From NCBI RefSeq assembly GCF_963675165.1, contig NC_087378.1:5885205-5949204 (forward strand): 64,000 nucleotides of DNA. Reading direction: 5' to 3'. The notes beneath the pieces are model-generated. The model searched no databases. It saw nothing but the letters and a program-made list of their open reading frames with translations, and was not told the origin of the DNA. The stretch comes from Halichondria panicea (lineage: Eukaryota > Porifera > Demospongiae > Suberitida > Halichondriidae). Every line of letters starts with the position of its first letter. Within the stretch, counting starts at the first letter, position 1. A program made the translations under genes and the position numbers. Positions 62,345-64,000 of the stretch are shown here, one piece after another.

Positions 62345-64000
62345 TTAGGTACACATAACTTTAGTGAGTTTTATAGGAGTTATCTTAGCACAGTTTATGC
62401 CTCTATGAGTTGCTTTCTCCGGCTTTACAAACAGTCCATGGTTGGGCTTGCAGCTGAAGTAACGCGTTCCTTGTACTGAGCCATCGTTCTTCCCATCTGT
62501 AAAGCAGAGAATTATACAATGTAACCATAGTTCTCATACTGATTACATGTACAAATAACTGTATATATAAATCATGAATATGAATGAACATGAATGCTAG
62601 CGCCTCCTAAATTTGCCTAGCAACCTGGTATCCAACATTGGAGTCATGGTATGATACTAATAAGAAAATCCAAAACACAGTGATATGTGTAGGTCAGTAA
62701 GCTCACTCACTTGGCTTTCGTAGTTCCACTCCGAGCCAGATGCTGCCTGGGGCAAACTCTGTCTCTCCAATAAACCTGATAATGCCCATCTCCTTATTAG
62801 CAAAAACACTCATCCCATCCTCCAGTATAAGGTCAGAGGACATTGAAAACAAAAGGGGGGCAGGTGAAGAGGACCCGCTACCGGCAGTTGTGAGACGACC
62901 CTTTGATCGAGGGGTGGACCTGAGTACAGTGTATGAGACAGAGTTAGAAGTTTGGAAAGAAAGACATATCACCATAAACCACACTCTTCAAAATACATAG
63001 CCCACAGCAGCATAAGATGTGTGTGGGGGGGGGGGGGGGGCAATGTATGATGAAACTAGCTCTCCATGTGTAAATCAGGGGGCATGTTCTACAACTGTCC
63101 TATACATACACATGTACATGTATGATACTGTGTAGTACCCTCCCCCACAATTGTTGTAGAATAATGATATCATTATGCCTCGGTGCGCATGCGCAAGCGA
63201 GGTATACGGTAGTGTGTTTGTGTGTCTGTGTGTGTGTCTGTGTGTCTGTCTGTGTAGACTGCTACAGCTGCTCAAGGATGAATCAAGTGCAAGTAAGAGT
63301 TTCTATAGGCTTCTAGTCATGTTTACTTGGATTTTAATTCGTGGATTTGCAAAATAATGCTTTGTTCTCGAGTTATACCTAGTTTTGCTTACTTGGAATG
63401 CCATTGCAGCCTTTTCAGAAGAGCACGTAGCCAAACTTGTTTACCGAGTGTTGCTACTCTACTTAGTAGTTAGCTCTGCACTAAAACGCTAGCTATTGGT
63501 AGCTGCAAGAGTGAGAAGAGAGCTGCAAGGCTCTGCTAATGCAGCCATTAATTTTAGACTTGAACTTTTGGCATAGATCGTTTTTAACAATAATAATGGT
63601 CGATAATTACCCACTCTGTGAATTTTTGCATGCAGCAAAATTATCAAAGCTATTAGTAGCTTTATGTTATGTAGCTTTGGGATCTTCACCGAGGCATCAG
63701 CACCTGCGGTGCTTTCATTAACCAATGACTACACATTTAACCACAATCATAACCTTCCTCCCCAAATGACACCCCTACCTATTGGAGGAAGTCCCTCTTC
63801 GTCTTGCTGAGGGAGAGGCAGCGTGTGAAGAAGCAGAAGCATCACTCAACCCACTGGTGCCGTTTGTACTTGTTGAGAAGCCTTGACTAGCCGCCCCTGA
63901 AGAGGAGTAGTCTGTGGACTCATTGCTACTGCTACTGGGAGTAGGGTTGGTTGACGAGGGGTTGGACTTGATAAGGGTAGGATCAAGCTTCGTTTGAAAA
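62345..64000 (-). CDS. CAP-Gly domain protein, C-terminal part (continues past right edge)
   Basis: Exons 64000-63779 (open at the right edge), 62919-62711, 62496-62345, joined in phase. A Ser/Thr-rich basic linker (SSSSSNESTDYSSSGAASQ) precedes a CAP-Gly domain: GMSVFANKEMGIIRFIGETE, APGSIWLGVELRKP, then NGKNDGSVQGTRYF and CKPNHGLFV, with the signature GKNDG. Translation ends about 20 residues after the domain. CAP-Gly domains bind C-terminal EEY/F tails of tubulin and plus-end proteins. A terminal or near-terminal CAP-Gly fits CLIP-like or KIF13B-like proteins, but the visible part cannot decide. Its intron contains the right arm of the large inverted repeat. Confidence 0.88.
63172..63724. 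repeat. ~600-bp repeat, right arm of inverted pair
   Basis: Inverted complement of 59630-60228, with a TGTGTCTGTC microsatellite near 63210-63260. Lies in an intron of the CAP-Gly gene. Confidence 0.9.

Overview
The window is animal nuclear DNA. Genes have many short, phase-consistent GT-AG introns, and the proteins are animal-type (FHIP2, ALG3, UBL7, DNAJB12/14, CCDC138, tolloid-like astacin, TRAF). Intergenic and intronic DNA is packed with fold-back/MITE-like repeats. The compact introns, density of small palindromic elements, KDZ transposase and orphan secreted multidomain proteins suggest an early-branching animal, most likely a demosponge. The phylum is inferred, not shown.

Layout. 1-7.5 kb: two minus-strand housekeeping genes, FHIP2 (3' end off the left edge) and complete ALG3. 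ALG3 is head-to-head with plus-strand UBL7 (7.7-11.2 kb) across 177 bp. 11.3-12.3 kb: a single-exon type II membrane protein with a glycosyltransferase-like acidic motif. 12.3-15.3 kb: repeats only. 15.3-21.6 kb: a many-exon minus-strand gene I do not recognise (coiled coil, Cys/His cluster, C-terminal beta-sandwich), with a ~410 bp CA microsatellite in one intron. 21.8-24.4 kb: DNAJB12/14, head-to-head with CCDC138 (24.8-32.3 kb). CCDC138 contains a nested opposite-strand sulfotransferase-like gene and several mobile repeats in its introns.

33-44 kb: a secreted-protease region. A subtilisin-like protease fused to a CUB domain and five ILEI/FAM3-type domains (34.7-39.0 kb) has a decayed ILEI-domain relic beside it on the other strand. 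It is followed by an astacin-CUB-EGF-EGF-CUB protease (40.9-44.0 kb).

44.2-54.8 kb: apparently one large DNA transposon with CAGGGGCGTAGG-type ends. It carries a KDZ-family transposase gene and a convergent homeodomain-like/HMG-like gene. 54.88-56.97 kb: a second, sharply delimited transposon with long TIRs and a perfect 9-bp target-site duplication, carrying a RecQ-like helicase (internal stop) and an opposed Cys-rich ORF, resembling the helicase-bearing lineage of Academ elements. 57-60 kb: repeats. 60.3-61.7 kb: an intronless TRAF-like RING/MATH gene with two frameshifts, lying between the arms of a large inverted repeat. 62.3-64 kb: the 3' end of a CAP-Gly protein gene that continues off the right edge.

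Conserved genes were annotated by joining exons whose phases agree; most close to an exact reading frame. A few (FHIP2, the unknown 15-21 kb gene, the subtilase, TRAF) need a single-base correction, which may be assembly indels or real lesions.
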